From Rhodovulum marinum (GTDB taxonomy: Bacteria; Pseudomonadota; Alphaproteobacteria; Rhodobacterales; Rhodobacteraceae), in the NCBI RefSeq assembly GCF_004343075.1, contig NZ_SLXP01000001.1, forward strand, positions 178,474-242,473: 64,000 bases of DNA, read 5' to 3'. Below, piece after piece: positions 62,984 to 64,000 of this stretch. Every line of letters starts with the position of its first letter. Positions within the stretch are counted from its first letter, which is position 1. The notes below the pieces were generated by a model. That model worked only from the letters and a program-made list of their open reading frames with translations, searched no databases and was not told the origin of the DNA. A program made the position numbers and the translations under genes.

Positions 62984-64000
62984 TGGCCGTCAGCCCGTTC
63001 GACAGCGCGCTGTATCGCGGGCTGTTCCATGACGACGAGTTGGGCCGGCTGTTCACCGACAGCGCCGAGGTCCGCGCGATGCTGCTGGTCGAGGGGGCGC
63101 TTGCCAAGGTGCAGGGGCAGTTGGGCCTGATCCCCGAGATGTCGGGCGCGTTCATCCACCGCGCGGCGATGGAATTGCAGCTGGACCCGGGCGGGATGGC
63201 CGCGGAAACCGGGCGGAACGCGGTGCCGGTGCCCGCGCTGGTGGCCGCCTTCCGCAAGGCGCTGGAGGCGCCCGAGCACGCGCAATACATCCATTGGGGT
63301 GCGACCAGCCAGGACATCGTCGACACCGCGCTGGTGCTGCGGCTGCGCCAGGCGCTGACGATCATCGAGGCGCGGCTGCGGGCCGTGATCCGCGCGCTGG
63401 GGGCGCAGGCCGAAACCCATGCGGACCTGCCGATGGCGGCGCGCACGCTGGCGCAGGTGGCCACGCCGACCAGTTTCGGGGCGGTGGTGGCGGGCTGGGG
63501 CGGACCGCTGATCCGGCACCTGGACCGGCTGGCGGCGCTGAAGCCGCGGCTGCTGCGCGTCAGCCTTTTCGGTGCGGCGGGCACGCTGGCGGCGATGGGG
63601 CCGCAGGGGCCCGAGGTGCGCGAGGGGCTGGCCGAGGCGCTGGGCCTGGGGGACGCGGACGACCCTTGGCATTCGGCGCGCGACGGGATCGCCGAATTGT
63701 CGGGCTGGCTGACGGGCGTGGCCGGGTCGCTGGCCAAGATGGGCGAGGACCTGGTGCTGATGGCGCAAGCCGAGGTGGGCGAGGTGCGGCTGGGCGATGG
63801 TGGCGGATCGTCCACCCTGCCGCACAAGCAGAACCCGGTGGACCCCCTGCTGCTGACGGCGCTGGCCCGCCACCTGGTGGGGCTGGACGCCAATATCCAG
63901 GGCGCGGCGGTGCATCGCCAACAGCGGGACGCGGCGGCCTGGATGGTGGAATGGCTGGCGCTGCCGGAAATCGTGATGGGCGCGGGGCGCGCGCTGGCGG
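62983..64000 (+). CDS. pcaB: 3-carboxy-cis,cis-muconate cycloisomerase (5' part)
   Basis: The gene starts at 62983 and runs off the right edge with 339 codons visible, nearly all of the usual 350-450. It converts 3-carboxy-muconate to 4-carboxymuconolactone. It belongs to the fumarase/argininosuccinate lyase superfamily: HWGATSQDIVDTAL (second conserved region) and the signature GSSTLPHKQNP are intact. It is the step between PcaGH and PcaC, so the operon is functionally complete from 4-hydroxybenzoate to 3-oxoadipate. Confidence 0.93.
   Translation, partial: MAVSPFDSALYRGLFHDDELGRLFTDSAEVRAMLLVEGALAKVQGQLGLIPEMSGAFIHRAAMELQLDPGGMAAETGRNAVPVPALVAAFRKALEAPEHAQYIHWGATSQDIVDTALVLRLRQALTIIEARLRAVIRALGAQAETHADLPMAARTLAQVATPTSFGAVVAGWGGPLIRHLDRLAALKPRLLRVSLFGAAGTLAAMGPQGPEVREGLAEALGLGDADDPWHSARDGIAELSGWLTGVAGSLAKMGEDLVLMAQAEVGEVRLGDGGGSSTLPHKQNPVDPLLLTALARHLVGLDANIQGAAVHRQQRDAAAWMVEWLALPEIVMGAGRALA

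Overview
The window is GC-rich, densely packed chromosomal DNA. It reads as an alphaproteobacterium of the Rhodobacterales (Roseobacter/Rhodobacter type). Pointers are a VPLPA-type C-terminal sorting signal, a LuxI/LuxR pair, a pobA-pcaDCHG-x-x-pcaB operon, a hemP/tonB-exbBDD/hmuVUTS-hmuR heme locus, an iron-responsive operator of RirA type, and a tandem glycine riboswitch before gcvTHP. Genus cannot be fixed from sequence alone.

Layout. 1-3.9 kb: end of a TerB-like gene, a small divergent pyrophosphatase-like protein, a VPLPA-CTERM surface protein, a PBP4-type D,D-carboxypeptidase and nadD. 4.0-8.8 kb: ettA sits between two AT-richer accessory segments. The left one has a membrane-anchored protein of unknown function. 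The right one has a SIR2-like gene split by an 832-bp IS5-family element whose precise removal restores one reading frame. 8.8-12.8 kb: an orphan BrnA-like antitoxin, a cold-shock gene, and a TRAP transporter operon (dctPQM). 12.9-15.2 kb: a transmembrane chemoreceptor. 15.5-17.6 kb: a quorum-sensing locus, luxR diverging from a 73-codon gene, luxI and an XRE regulator. 17.7-18.7 kb: an L,D-transpeptidase and a small lipoprotein.

18.8-30.1 kb is a complete alternative chemosensory operon. Two soluble chemoreceptors are read divergently from almost abutting starts; one of them carries two signalling tips. They are followed by a three-domain CheW, CheB, a HEAT-repeat protein, CheR, CheY, CheA, a STAS-like protein, a second CheY, and an unannotated last protein with a CheZ/CheT-like DxxxQ motif. 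No flagellar or pilus genes are present here, so the output is unknown. A hybrid sensor kinase (30.2-32.6 kb) reads towards this operon from the right.

33.1-42.4 kb is a heme/iron locus: a wrecked hutW-hutX remnant, a small ORF coupled to hemP, a private TonB-ExbB-ExbD-ExbD energiser in which one ExbD has Asn in place of the proton-carrying Asp, the HmuTUV importer, HmuS, and the divergent outer-membrane receptor HmuR with an IRO-type operator between hmuS and hmuR. 42.4-43.1 kb: a scar of a mobile element (frameshifted serine-recombinase tail and a tRNA-end-like repeat) beside tRNA-Ala(CGC). 43.1-50.6 kb: trxC, a DUF2254 membrane protein, gcvTHP and its riboswitch, and a gamma-glutamylcyclotransferase-like gene. 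50.6-52.2 kb: a third AT-rich accessory patch with a DUF4238 gene. 52.4-57.7 kb: housekeeping and catabolic enzymes. 57.8-64 kb: the protocatechuate branch of the beta-ketoadipate pathway, with a BKACE enzyme and an alpha/beta hydrolase inserted between pcaG and pcaB; pcaB runs off the right edge.

Two matching arrays of four CATATG cores spaced exactly 11 bp apart lie 41 kb apart in opposite orientation, each next to an accessory patch. No CRISPR array or rRNA was seen.
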